From Tubulanus polymorphus (taxonomy: Eukaryota; Nemertea; Palaeonemertea; Tubulaniformes; Tubulanidae), in assembly GCF_964204645.1 (NCBI RefSeq), contig NC_134025.1:980001-1044000 (forward strand): a stretch of DNA of 64,000 nucleotides, given 5' to 3'. The notes under the pieces were generated by a model. That model saw only the letters and a program-made list of their open reading frames with translations, did not search any database and was not told the origin of the DNA. Every line of letters begins with the position of its first letter. The first letter of the stretch is position 1. The translations under genes were made by a program, and so were the position numbers. This document shows, one piece after another, positions 1-11,772 of the stretch.

Positions 1-204
1 TACCGATAATGTTCGTATTGAGCCTGATGTCAAATGGACATTCCTACACGGCGTCAAAAGCCTTGAATTCAATCAATCGTTTGCCGGTTCAGACTGGTCG
101 GAAGATTGTTTTAACACAGACCGAAACCGAAATTTCGAATTTTCGATTTAAACAAAATTTATTTGTAATTCGACCGACTATATTTCTGCACTTCTATTTC
201 CGAT

Positions 205-290
205 TTCAATATCAAAGCGGCTGTTTGGTTTCCGGCAGGTCTGACTGCAGGTGTGACTGGTTCGTATATAAGGGACACTAAACCAAATCT
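205..290 (+). repeat. dispersed repeat, family E copy
   Basis: The stretch carries a recognisable core: a GGCAGGT-GTGACTGG block followed by TATAAGGGACAC. The same core, in either orientation, recurs near 38.53-38.77, 40.98-41.03 and 53.76-53.84 kb, so this is an interspersed repeat. I cannot define its ends or class. Confidence 0.5.
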
Positions 291-1919
291 AACAGAATCA
301 AATAAACCAAAGGGACCATTCCTTATTCAAGATGGCAAAAAAGACCTTGCTCTATAAACACCGTAAGACGGTTTCATGGCCGACACCAGTGTGAGGATCA
401 CCCCTAACATGCACGTTTATTTCAAGCATATTAATTTCCATAAATAATTATAGAATAACAAGAAAAAACAGCTGTGTCGCATAGATAATATGTCTCCTGT
501 GATACGTCAAACTATCGACAACAGCTGTTTGGAAAACCGGCCCGAATCCATGGATCCTCTTTATATAATGTATTTCCGTACATACTCGAACTTATGCCCT
601 GCCGCCTGCGACTTGTTGTGATGCAGGTGTGGTTACTTATCGTCGACAATAAGAGCGCGGAAATTGAAGAAATTAAAACGTGCGGAGAAATTAATTGAAT
701 CGTTGATGTTACAACATGCATCAACTATACATTAGTGTGGAAGGAGAACCCAACCCAGTGAAGTGTTTCAATCACAGGCCTGAGGGTTTTCTGCGAGTTC
801 GAAAGCTTGATGCCGGCTTAAACGACATTTGGCTATTGATCCTTCATAATTCACTCATTTGCGACACTTTTTCGTTGAAAACATGCTTCAGAACTTGAGC
901 ATGATCATCTGGGTCCTGGTTGCTATCAACTGAAAGATTGTCATCCGTTTTCACCCGAACATTGTCAGAAGCCGTGAAATCATGGCTGGCTATGAACCCC
1001 CAAAGAAATGGCTGGCTACGGGTCTGAATCGTTAGAATAGAAATGAAACATCATCTTCCCTGCGTCTCCTCAGACACCTGAAGATTTTCCAAACAGTTTC
1101 GTTCGGTGTTCACGAGGGATCGACTGATTCCAATCAACGGAATCTCCGCAAAGCGTTGTCCGTGATTGATAAAATAAACTACAAAAAAAAAACATCCTCG
1201 AATCTCACGAAGCCAGGTTGAAGCCAGGTTGGTTTAATGGCCTCGATCGATTTGAAAAAGTTTATTTTAATATTTAACTTGTTTCGTGTACACATTTAGT
1301 GAATCATGAACCAAACACAAAGTGAGTGTCATTAGAAAAGGAATACACCGCGTATTTATTCAGAGTCATATTACTAAAGTTTGTTCAGTATTATATGGGC
1401 GTCTTCGGACATGCTTTCACCGCTAATAATAGGTATATGTTATAACATTTGAATTATTAATCTAGCTTCGTATTACAATAGAATAGAAAGAGATAGAGAG
1501 CGGGAGAGAGAACTGTAGTGTTGTAAGATAAAGTCGATGAGCAGTATACGGATTACTGATTACAGTCTATCTGATTATCCCGATCCGTTTATGTAAAATC
1601 TGCCCATCCCATTTTCACATAATCACCGGCTTTCAATCGAGTCATATTTCCTTCATCGATAAAAACTTAAGTAAAAACTGCGTTCGGGTTCTGTGCTTGT
1701 TTGTACACAATCGATTAAATCGACATCTGATAAGTCGTCACATAACTTAAGTCGTCTCTATTTTTCATAATAAGTCAACATATTGATGGTCACAAACAAA
1801 TACGACGAACAAGTTTGACTGTATCAAGTAGAGCATTGAAAGCGAAGTTACCAAAGGGTTCACCGGGTTAGAGGATAGAAATGCATCTCAAAAATAAAGC
1901 CATCAACCCAAATACTCCA

Positions 1920-2043
1920 GGGGCCGGTTCCATAAACACGACTTAAGACCCTTAAGACTGGTCTTATGTTGTTGGATTGGTTATAAAACTAAGTTGGTCT
2001 TAGACCGGTCGTAAGTCTATGCCCTGTCTATGGAACCGTCCCC
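1920..2043. repeat. palindromic MITE, family B
   Basis: The left end GGGGCCGGTTCCATA and the right end, read in reverse complement, GGGGACGGTTCCATA form terminal inverted repeats of a 124 bp element. The interior is also partly self-complementary (GACTGGTCTTA against TAAGACC-type blocks). Related but more diverged stretches lie near 5.46, 58.62 and 62.53 kb. It has no coding capacity. I could not identify a clean target-site duplication. Confidence 0.7.
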
Positions 2044-2848
2044 AGTTGGACTAAGGTAATCTGCAAAATGTATACGTATGCTACTAGACTCGTAGGCGAT
2101 TGAAAGAAAAAAAAACTAGTCACATGCGACGATCCTCATATGTTGATGACTAATTATCCATGATGACTTATATAAATGCTTTAAAATTGGAACAGGATTA
2201 GACAAATCGGGATTCAAAAATAGTGCTGACTTCATTCATTAATGTTATATATATATTATATATAGTCCGATAACGTCTAAACCGACTGTATAGAATATAG
2301 AAAAGATTAAAATGGCAAAGAATGAATGTGTAATGATGTTGATCCTGGTCGTCGCTCCGCACAAGATCAGACTGCACACACCGCTTCATCGCTCAACGCG
2401 GAAGATCTTTAAACGATCACGTGACACATATATCGATAGCCGTCGAAGACGTCTTTACGCCGCGCACCTGCGCGCAGCCGCTGCAGATTAAAACGCATTG
2501 CATAAATTGTGAATATGATTATAATTCGTCATTTTATACACAGTGTGTGTGTAACATACAATAAATCGATAAATGAAGCTTCATGCTGAGTTAGAACGAT
2601 ATGTCGTGCTGTGCGGTGCTGTATGAGGGAAGATGAATGTTCATCCTCACTTTAATTCGTTACATCCTTTTAATGTCGCCTTGTCCTCTGTGTGTGTCCA
2701 GAATAGTAGAACTAATCAAGTAATTGTTTCACGATAATGAAAGTGACCACCAATGCGTGGATCACAAGATATTTATAACACCTTTTTACGCCTTCACGCA
2801 CCAGAATCCTGTCAAAATTCCAGATTCAGATTAAGATCCAAAAGACCA

Positions 2849-2974
2849 GGGGCCAGTTGCTCAAAGGTTGGTCAGAGTTGACCAGATAGTTGACATAGTG
2901 ACTATTAAAACTTCATTGTTACTATGGTATTTATCCATTGGTTATCTTTAACCAACTTTGGAGCAACTGACCCC
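2849..2974. repeat. palindromic MITE with GGGGYCAGTTGCTC ends
   Basis: The left end GGGGCCAGTTGCTCAAAG pairs with a right end whose reverse complement is GGGGTCAGTTGCTCCAAAG. The interior arms (GGTTGGT and ACCAACTTT) continue the palindrome. The element is 126 bp and non-coding. Its outermost bases resemble those of the element at 1920-2043, which suggests a related transposase, though this is inference. Confidence 0.7.
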
Positions 2975-5460
2975 GGGAGTCAGCACAGTCCTGACTTATA
3001 TCAAAAAGTGGTCTGGTTTTAGGTTTTTAGATGTGCTTACGATGGTCTTAGCAACTCTTAATCGCCTCGACTGTGCAACTGACCGCAGGTGAGTATTGTT
3101 CTGGTCTCCGAGATCGGCTCCACCAAGTTCCACCGTCGTCCAACGATCCATGACCTGGTGATGGTCGCTGCCGTCGTTCTGTATTAATTAGGACATGTAC
3201 ATATACCCTGACGTATCTATGATTAGAACCTCTAATGCGTACAAAAGGAAATGAAACCAGCATGGAACCTTCAAGCCACGTATTGCACTTCAAAAGAAAA
3301 ATTATTCATTCACTGATGATCATTATTTTGAAGCTTGTTGTCACTAATGGATTTATTTAAACTCGCACGCCTAAAGCGTAGTCTATGTATTGTCGTGTTT
3401 GGAACGTCGGTTATTGTTCGCGATAAGAATGGCCCCAGGACTCGGGAGGACATGTCCACGGTTCATTGTGGTAAATTTGGAAACTCGTGTACGTGTATGT
3501 ACTTTAGACCTCGAAATCTCCTCGATAGCCGAGAAAGTGCACCTGGTGTGTGAGGATGCAGGGTAATAATTACACATCTAATTCGTGTATCTCAATATAT
3601 GGTTTATCATCTTTATCATAGAGCGATAGAGAAAGTTATAAGTTCCCAATTGAAGACCAGCGTCACCGGGCTGTGAAATTCCCACTCATCTCATGAGTAG
3701 AATCAATGTTAAAAGGCGCTTCTTTGCTGAATATGCTGCGCTCTCTAAAGAATTTTTCTACTACTGCGCTGTGAACTCAACGAGCGATGAACGATTTCCT
3801 AATATAATTGCAGATACTGTGAAACGGAACGTGAGGTTTACCAATTCAATTTGTATCCGAACCTAAACATGCATCAATAATACTTCTGAGTCTTAATGTC
3901 GGACATCTTGCTATTTATAGTCCGTAGAAGAAGGCTTTGTAATGGTGGTTCATCGCCATGTCATCCATAATCAATATCCACCCGAGCCGTTACGTCAAAA
4001 ACTATATATTCATCATGCGACGTAAATGCTAATTGATGCAACGACATTTGACTTTCTTCAATCCTCTGATTCTATATTTAGAAATTCTAATAGCCACAAA
4101 TTATCACCGATTTAAAGCTTAAAACGATTCCGACGCACCGATATAACAAACATGTTAAAATCAAGAGCTCATAGGATTTTCCGTCACTTTGCTGCAAAAA
4201 TTCGCAAAAATCGAGAAATGGAACTTCTTTAACATTGATATTGTATACGATCTATTGCATTTTGTTTTTATACGAGCGATACTTAATATGCATACACGTA
4301 TGCACGTTTATGTATATGTAATTGTATAGATCAATTATATACATTTACATGAGACCGCAGCCATTATTGTGTAAAGCTTCACCTGAACACTGGATATAAA
4401 AACCTATTACAACATCAGAACCTGCGCCGCACTATCAAACTCACCTTTAGCGTTCAATCCAGCCAGCATCGGATTTATATCTGCCGACATTGATGTCTGA
4501 GGAAGTAATCTTTCCCTTCCACTTTCGGATGAATGTTTATTCCTCTGTTTGTCCTCCATTTTGTCCCGATATTACGAATTAGGATGGACAATCTAGAGAA
4601 CAAAGCGCATGTATTTCGGGTTGCTTCAATCAAAACATGGCGGAGACGGCGGCGGCGGCGGCGGCTGCGGCAGCGGACAGTGTCGTCACAACTCTCCTCA
4701 CCTCTCACTGCAATAACGACATATAAAGCGTAGTGAGAGAGAGAGAGAGAGAGATTCCTCCCGTTCAATAATACACGGCGATTATGAAAACAGTGTAGAG
4801 AAGCGTGGTGCCAATGGCTTCACTATAATGTCATGCTAATAATGAGGCACGAGTATTGATCTCACAGCTGTCGTAGTCCTTCCAGTGTTGTCGTCGTTTT
4901 TATGATTGGACAGAGAAACAAAAGCATATAATATGGACCGGTTTAGTTCAATGGTGGATTTCTATCCATCGAGAACAAAGACGTCGCACTTCCGCTTTTA
5001 AATGGAATTTCAAGTTTAAGTGATGGTTACATATGTAAGTCGAGCCGCGGCTCTGGGAGTTTATCGGCCAAGCGCAAACAAGGATGTTTAAATATTTAAT
5101 GCTCATCTTCCTGAATAGAGCGTTAGAGCCAAATTGTTGTCGAAAAATGTTTCTTTCGTGATTCGGTAAAATTACTTATCTCGTTTAATAAAATCGTTGC
5201 AAATACCAATGATGTCGGCACCAGGATTTCCCAACAAGAGAAAAGCGCACGACCCGCAACACTGAATCGCGCGCACTTTTGCAACAGAGGCTTAGATATA
5301 GAGAACATAAGATAAATTTTCCCAATATAAACATAGTATACTTATCCTCATAAACTTTCAAAAGTCGAGAGTTTTCAAAAGAACGTGATCCATCACAGAC
5401 CAATCCTCCATCGGCAGGGATTCAAAACTGCCACTCCAGCTAAATAAATCAGTAGCACTG

Positions 5461-5590
5461 TCTAGGCTAAGATTTAAGACCGGACTACGACCAGCTGAGT
5501 TCTACAGCCAATCTCAAAACTTAGAGAGCAAGATTTAAGACCACATGAGGATGAGTCACAACTGTGCAGCTGACCCCTACAGCCGATCTA
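5461..5590. repeat. diverged copy of MITE family B
   Basis: Blocks such as GATTTAAGACC, CCAGCTGAGTTCTACAGCCAATCT and a second GATTTAAGACC match, in reverse complement, the interior of the element at 1920-2043 and the copies near 58.6 and 62.5 kb. Its ends are degraded. Confidence 0.4.
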
Positions 5591-6159
5591 TATAAAAAGA
5601 AGACCGTTAACCATGCACGGCACAGGTGGGGATAAGACAAGCGCCAATTTTTTAGGCGTGCTGCCTCCTCGTAGCCACAATTCGCCTAGATCCGAACTGT
5701 TGTGCTTTTTACGATAGGAGCTTTTTTTAAGATTCTAGATAATATTATCGTGTATATTCGTAGTAAAACGGTTTTGGATTCAGCATTGAATCTGATTCCG
5801 GAGTAGAGCGCGTCGTCGCATTTCCACCACCAGTATAACGTTCATTCCCGCTTCCAAAAGCCTCCGCAAAGTTATGAATAAACTTCTTGTGCTTCTACTC
5901 CTTTGCCAGCTGCTCGCACAGAACTTTTGAGGTCCTTGATTGATTCGAGCTCTCAGAAAATGAACGCAACAAACAAAGTACCTTCAATCAATCAATCTTT
6001 CACACATCAGAATATTAAGAAGTCCGTCTCTCGAGAGAGAGTGGCTACAGATACTTTAAGCGGGACGCGCTGTATGCAAATTGACCTATAGTGTATATGA
6101 ACCGGTCCAACAGTACGAAAATAATCAATATTTTGTTCGATGTCGTGAAGGATGATAGG

Positions 6160-6212
6160 ATTAACATTGCAGTGACTGATGGGTTCGAATCCTGGTGGCG
6201 TCAGACTTTTTT
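6160..6212 (+). repeat. tRNA-like B-box fragment (SINE relic)
   Basis: A perfect Pol III B-box, GGTTCGAATCC, is followed 18 bp later by a run of six T, as in a short Pol III unit. The T-stem pairs poorly and no good A-box is visible, so this is a tRNA-derived relic and not a functional tRNA. Confidence 0.4.
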
Positions 6213-6435
6213 GGTCAATAGTTTCTAATATTACTTTATCACTTTATCGTTTGTAACATACGAACTTCCAAGAATAGATTGTAATCAGATTTCAAATCTG
6301 TTTTTACCTCAAGATACCCTTTTTGCGGGTTATGAATTGCCCTAACCAATCGGAGAGTGAATTAAGCGAATCGGGTCACACGTGACTGGTCAGCACGCTG
6401 ACCACTAGTACAAAGCTTCGAAAACAATCCCATCG

Positions 6436-6516
6436 GATCGGTGGCGCTTGGTCAACGCATTGTGTTCTGAATCCTCGGGAGCCGGGTTCGAATCTGGTCA
6501 GGTGCCTGAATTTTTT
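6436..6516 (+). repeat. tRNA-derived SINE head
   Basis: An A-box-like TGGCGCTTGGTCAACGC and a B-box GGTTCGAATC stand about 45 bp apart, with a T-run just downstream, which is the layout of a tRNA promoter. The stems do not pair well enough for a working tRNA. The head of a degenerate SINE is the best reading. Confidence 0.45.
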
Positions 6517-7508
6517 TGTTTCTCGATATTGCCTCGTGCGTTTCAGTGGTGGAATTTAGGTAGCTACCCTCGATATGTCTGGCTACAGCATGTTTTGAAC
6601 AGATTCAAGAAAAAAACTCCATTAAATCGAATTGTTTCGGGTAATTAATCCTCGATTCAGTATCTGGATTCTAATAGAGAAAAAAACAAAGAGCCTTTTA
6701 AATCGATGTCGGGTGGTATGTCGAATATCGTGATGACATTAATCTGCGGATTTGCATGGTATCATTGCTGTAAAATCAATCGTCAGAAGACATTGAGGAA
6801 CGGTATCGGGCGCGCGCGCGCCTCTGTGTGTGACCCATACATACACAACAGTAAACACCGTCACAATCGGAAACCATAGAAACCATGAAGAAATGACACC
6901 ATCATGTTTTAATGGATCGACATCGAGTTTTTATGCACGCACAATGTATTAGATTTCAAACGACACGATATGTCGGCTTCGAGCAGCCAGTGAGATCATC
7001 TATAAGTTTTATACAGTCTTCAACTTGATAACACGTTGAAAACCGTACTGTAAGCTTCATATGGCGTCAACGAACTAGAAATTATTGACGAAAAGCGTTT
7101 CAAGGATGAGTAAGAGTGTCAAAATCAATTAAGACAAGTTGCAGCCCAATGTAGCAGTGTTTATATAACAAGCACAATGTTGAAGATAGACAACGAAAAA
7201 TTAGATAGACTAGCATTTCAGGTAGAATGTTCCTATACCCATTTTCAGAGATTTATTTGAAATCGATAGATTAGTTTGATATTTCTATATCAAATGTCTG
7301 GCCACTGATTAATAGAATTCTTGATTCAAATGTGTTTAATTCTGTAGCCAGACATTCGCTGAACGGAGCTCTACCTTAAATGTCGGAGTTTCACCAATTT
7401 ATCCAATTTATCATCGTCGGTCTTAGACGTAGACTTAGATCTAGATATAGGCATAGATATATAGATAAGATGACTGTAGTGAACTGATATAAATCTCATT
7501 ATAGTTAA

Positions 7509-7649
7509 CGAATAAAAACCCACCGTAGATTTGTAGAAACAGTTCGTTTCCTGACAGTTTCCAGGTTATAACTAAACCTCATCTTCAGGAACAAAAAATC
7601 CAATAATGTTAGGAACTTTCTCTACAAATCTACTTTGGGTTTTTATTCG
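7509..7649. repeat. MITE with CGAATAAAAACCCA ends
   Basis: The left arm begins CGAATAAAAACCCACCG and continues TAGATTTGTAGAAA. The right arm, reverse-complemented, reads CGAATAAAAACCCAAAG and TAGATTTGTAGAGAAAG. The 141 bp non-coding element ends exactly where the hexanucleotide array begins. Confidence 0.65.
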
Positions 7650-8460
7650 ATATAGATAAAGATATAGATAAAGATATAGATATAGATGTAGATGTAGATG
7701 TAGATGTAGATGTAGATGTAGATGTAGATGTAGATAGAGATGTAGATGTAGATGTAGATGTAGATGTAGATGTAGATATAGATGTAGATGTAGATGTAGA
7801 TGTAGATGTAGATAGAGATGTAGATAGAGATGTAGATAGAGATGTAGATGTAGATGTAGATATAGATGTAGATGTAGATGTAGATGTAGATAGAGATGTA
7901 GATGTAGATGTAGATGTAGATAGAGATGTAGATGTAGATGTAGATAGAGATGTAGATGTAGATGTAGATGTAGATGTAGATAGAGATGTAGATGTAGATG
8001 TAGATGTAGATGTAGATGTAGATAGAGATGTAGATGTAGATGTAGATGTAGATGTAGATGTAGATAGAGATGTAGATGTAGATGTAGATGTAGATAGAGA
8101 TGTAGATGTAGATAGAGATGTAGATGTAGATGTAGATGTAGATAGAGATGTAGATGTAGATGTAGATGTAGATAGAGATGTAGATGTAGATAGAGATGTA
8201 GATGTAGATGTAGATGTAGATAGAGATGTAGATGTACATGAAGATGTAGATGTAGATAAAGATGTAGATGTAGATGTAGATGTAGATATAGATGTAGATG
8301 TAGATGAAGATGTAGATGTAGATAGAGATGTAGATGTAGATGTAGATGTAGATGTAGATGTAGATAGAGATGTAGATGTAGATGTAGATGTAGATAGAGA
8401 TGTAGATGTAGATGTAGATAGAGATGCAGATGTAGATGTAGATAGAGATGTAGATAAATG
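7650..8460. repeat. (GATGTA)n hexanucleotide array
   Basis: About 810 bp of GATGTA units are interspersed with GATAGA, GATATA and occasional GATAAA, GATGAA variants. The variants recur as short higher-order blocks, which suggests growth by duplication of multi-unit segments. One frame on the minus strand stays open and would encode alternating Ile-Tyr, but this is a by-product of the repeat and not a gene. Confidence 0.97.
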
Positions 8461-8932
8461 TAATCATCTTTCCGTTAACTAAAAATTATTTTCGATAGAA
8501 TTGTTTCTGCAGACAGAACCGCCACATTTGCAAGAAACCTTTGAAAATATTTTCGCTATTTCATCATTTGCATGCAGTTCATTCTTGTTACATTCCATTA
8601 TTGAGGTCTTGGGCCCCGGAGCTAATTTCGTAGGCTGACTTTGAACTTCTATACTCCTCTGACTCATTCTGTTAGCCCATATACACGTATTCCTAAAACC
8701 ATAATCGTTATAAGCTTTTAGTTGATTAAATTGCACTAGGTTACATGTTGTTTTAAAACGATAAAATACTACTATTTTCATCTATTGAATTTCGCCAGAC
8801 CATTTTATTGGTCAAGGTATAATGAATTTATGATTTGGATCAATACACGTGCATTTATAGAATAATATAGTTTTTACTGTAGTTTTTATATTGATGTAGA
8901 GACGCACGATTATTCAGTGATGTTAGGAAAAT
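8461..8932. other. spacer between two arrays, no gene seen
   Basis: This is unique AT-rich sequence between the hexanucleotide array and the CCCTCT array. A 100-codon frame is open on the minus strand, but it has no splice sites, domain or composition that would support a gene. Confidence 0.5.
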
Positions 8933-9178
8933 CCTCTCTCTCTCCCTCTCCCTCTCCCTCTCCCTCTCCCTCTCCCTCTCCCTCTCCCTCTCCCTCTCCC
9001 TCTCCCTCTCCCTCTCCCTCTCCCTCTCCCTCTCCCTCTCCCTCTCCCTCTCCCTCTCCCTCTCCCTCTCCCTCTCCCTCTCCCTCTCCCTCTCCCTCTC
9101 CCTCTCCCTCTCCCGCTCCCTCTCCCTCTCCCTCTCCCTCTCCCTGACCCTCTCCCTCTCCCTCTCCCTCTCCCTCTT
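8933..9178. repeat. (CCCTCT)n polypyrimidine array
   Basis: About 245 bp of nearly pure CCCTCT carries two point changes (CCCGCT near 9115 and CCTGAC near 9146). The strand asymmetry is complete: all pyrimidine on plus and (GGGAGA)n on minus. The open frames across it (Ser-Pro on plus, Arg-Gly on minus) are repeat artefacts. Confidence 0.97.
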
Positions 9179-9836
9179 ACAACCGGTACCGGTAGATTAT
9201 GCAAATGAGATGTTTTTTCATTAGACCATTACAAAGAAACTGACATGAAAAGGTTCGTAATGGAGACACTAAAACACACAAAGAATTTAATCTGTCTAAT
9301 CTGCACTGAACACGGTAACTATATGCCAGCATGTGAACGTTTTACTGTGACTGTGATACTGTCCTTATCGTCTATAGATCGGATGATATTATTTACTGGT
9401 GTCAGTGTCTGCTGTGTTGTGTGAATGTGCGTGAACTTGGGAGATAAATATTTTATGTCATTTATTTAGTTTGTTAGTGTTTTTACTCGTGAATTATGAC
9501 ACCCAGGATGGATATTACGCGCACTCCTGCAAACTGTATGACTGTCTGTGTGCGTCGGTGTAAACCCATTCACAAACATGGAAGATTCCCCTAAAAACGT
9601 CTTCTGATTCAATTTCTAAATTCTTTTAATTAGTTACGTTTTATAAACAGATAAAATATACGTCAATTCAACTGATAAAATCTTTGTTTTAGGATTAAAT
9701 GACTCACTTATTAAATGAATAATTAGTACTGATTTTGAAATAGTCATTGATGTGATCATACGAAGTGTAAATAATCATACACGAAATTTCGACTAAATTC
9801 ATCAAAATCTGTTGTGTTAATTAGTTCCACAGTGAA
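9179..9836. other. spacer, no gene seen
   Basis: AT-rich unique sequence in which I see no gene, tRNA or clear repeat. Confidence 0.5.
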
Positions 9837-9837
9837 G

Positions 9838-10050
9838 TGAGCGGAACCCCTACTACACTGAGAACCTTTGGCCCTTCGACCGATGGATTTGTCCCGCGGA
9901 CGTACCGGGTCCTCACCCTCACCCGCTACACCGCCTGCCGAGGCGTTTTGCAGCAGATCACACCGATAGTCATCATCACCGTCGACGGTGTTTTGCACGG
10001 AATCCCCGAGTTCGAATCTCGGCGTGGAACCTGGTAACTTTTGATTTTGC
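9838..10050 (+). repeat. tRNA-like pseudogene or SINE segment
   Basis: At 10003-10020 there is a textbook T-arm: a 5 bp stem CCGAG/CTCGG around the loop TTCGAAT. The sequence upstream is GC-rich and lacks a full anticodon arm or acceptor pairing. It looks like a tRNA-derived element and not a functional tRNA. Confidence 0.45.
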
Positions 10051-11122
10051 AAACCCTTTTGCGCCATCTGTTACAAGACCTGTGAATTATCACAGAACAG
10101 ATATGAACATTCTGCGTTATCAACCTGAACTCAACACCGGTTCCTGAACTCATCTTCTGAAATAAGCTGACAATTTCCATTCAAAAAATCTCTATTAACC
10201 TATATATACATTGTATTGCAATTGGATTCAGGAAAACCCCAACATTCAAAGGAAAACTATCACAAACAGTCGATATGTTTGGAAAAGACTTGTAATATGA
10301 GTCGAAATGTCAAACTATTGCCATAATCTTCCTTTTGATTGTAGGTTTTTCTTCAATTCTAATTCCAGTTCATATCTATTCAAGCTGATATATATCTCTA
10401 AAAGCCAATATTCATCTAAGTATACATATAAGATAAGAATATAGAATAATTCTAGTTTTATTGTTTACGGATCATGGCATTTTCACATTGTGTGTATTAG
10501 ACCTGGATAGAATGTACTGAAATACCCCTAATATTCCTGATGCATTACAGGATAAAATCTTCTGTATCAATTACACGGTCGAAGAGAGACCGCAGTGAAT
10601 TTGATGATGTATCGTGCTATGTGATGATAATTAAACGCCTCGGGCGTAATTGGAATATATTTCACCTCACAGCAGTTCATTCTAAATCATAAAAATCGGC
10701 CATGATTCTAAACGATCGTCGGTGAGTTAGAGACAACGCCCTTAAAAATAATAACCATAGCCGCGTGATTTTTATTTATTCTCTAATGAATAATCGATAG
10801 AATTTAAATACGATAGGTAGAGTTGTGGCGCCGGGTATTTAGTTACCTCCATCTCTTACTTACTGATTTATGGATCATGTAACCGTTCTGAATATTGATG
10901 TTGACTTATAATAATTGATGATGATATCTTATTGATGAGGTTCTTAGTATCGATTTACCGATGTTAAAGGAAGATGTGATATCAGCCAGGTTTCCATTGT
11001 GAGATCAGTAGAATGCATGTTGGTATGTCAGAAGGTATTGAGTCGGAAGGGCAAGTGAGTAAAGTGGGAATGACCCGGATCTAGTCCCGCAGATCATCGC
11101 CTTTTATAAGAATTGGAATATA
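10051..11122. other. spacer, no gene seen
   Basis: Unique AT-rich sequence with no supported gene or repeat. Confidence 0.5.
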
Positions 11123-11445
11123 CAGTCAGACCCCGATTTACCGCCCACATCGGTGCAGAACGATTTTAGCGGTATAGAGAGTATGGCGGTATATCGGGGG
11201 TGTTTTACTATGTATTTGTATAGGGATGTACATTGAGAAAACCTGGCGGTAGGCGAGGGTGGCGGTATATGGGAGGCCGGTATATCGGGGGGGGGGGCGG
11301 CGGTATATGGGAGGCCGGTATATCGGGGGGGGGACGGTGGTATTTGGGAGGCCGGTATATCGGGGGGACGGCGGTATATGGGAGGCCGGTATAACGGGGG
11401 GGGGGGGGCGGCGGTATATGGGAGGCCGGTATATCGGGGTTGTGA
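11123..11445. repeat. pogo/Tigger-like tip joined to a G-rich minisatellite
   Basis: After a TA dinucleotide at 11121-11122 comes CAGTCAGACCCCGATTTACC, which resembles the ends of pogo/Tigger-type Tc1-mariner elements. The sequence then repeats GGCGGTATATGGGAGGCC and GGTATATCGGGGGG units of about 32-36 bp through 11440. The repeat core GGTATATCGGGGG resembles the complement of the tip itself, so the minisatellite may have grown from the transposon end. No matching far end with CAGTC is visible. The homology is judged by eye. Confidence 0.5.
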
Positions 11446-11685
11446 AACGCACTACTTCGTGCTCAAATCAATGTCTGGAGCGGACTTTCTGCGTCTCTTA
11501 ACTCGGCGGTATCCGATCGGTGAAATGCTGACCGCTTCAAAGTTGGTGAACAAGGATCAAGGATTGCTGAATATGACCCAAGATAGTCTGCGTATGGGGC
11601 TTCTCTTCTACTCGTTTTGGGCCGGGCTCTTCAACCACAGATCAGTGAACTCCTTGCAATATGCAATATAAACCAACTAAATGAA

Positions 11686-11772
11686 GAAACCCCACAATTC
11701 AAATTTCATACACGATAACAATGGTTTTATTTTGATAGATCATATCGTATATAATTCGAATTGTGGGATTTC
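11686..11772. repeat. short foldback element
   Basis: The arms GAAACCCCACAATTC and, reverse-complemented from the right, GAAATCCCACAATTC continue inward for about 30 bp each, giving an 87 bp near-perfect foldback. It is non-coding. Confidence 0.6.

Larger units (their letters stand above)
1..7508. other. non-coding region with scattered repeats
   Basis: I find no convincing coding exon here. The open frames are short, lack splice context and have no recognisable domain. The stretch holds palindromic MITEs near 1.9 and 2.85 kb, a related diverged copy near 5.5 kb, a short CGG-rich tract at 4643-4677, a GA run at 4735-4755, a GC alternation near 6810 and two tRNA-like fragments near 6.2 and 6.5 kb. 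Everything else is plain AT-rich sequence in which I see nothing. Confidence 0.6.

Noticed and set aside
7643-8467. 274-codon minus-strand frame of alternating Ile-Tyr
   Set aside because: It is a direct by-product of the GATGTA array, with no start context or codon signal.
8917-9204. Ser-Pro and Arg-Gly repeat frames on the two strands
   Set aside because: Both come from the CCCTCT array, which is open in several frames at once.
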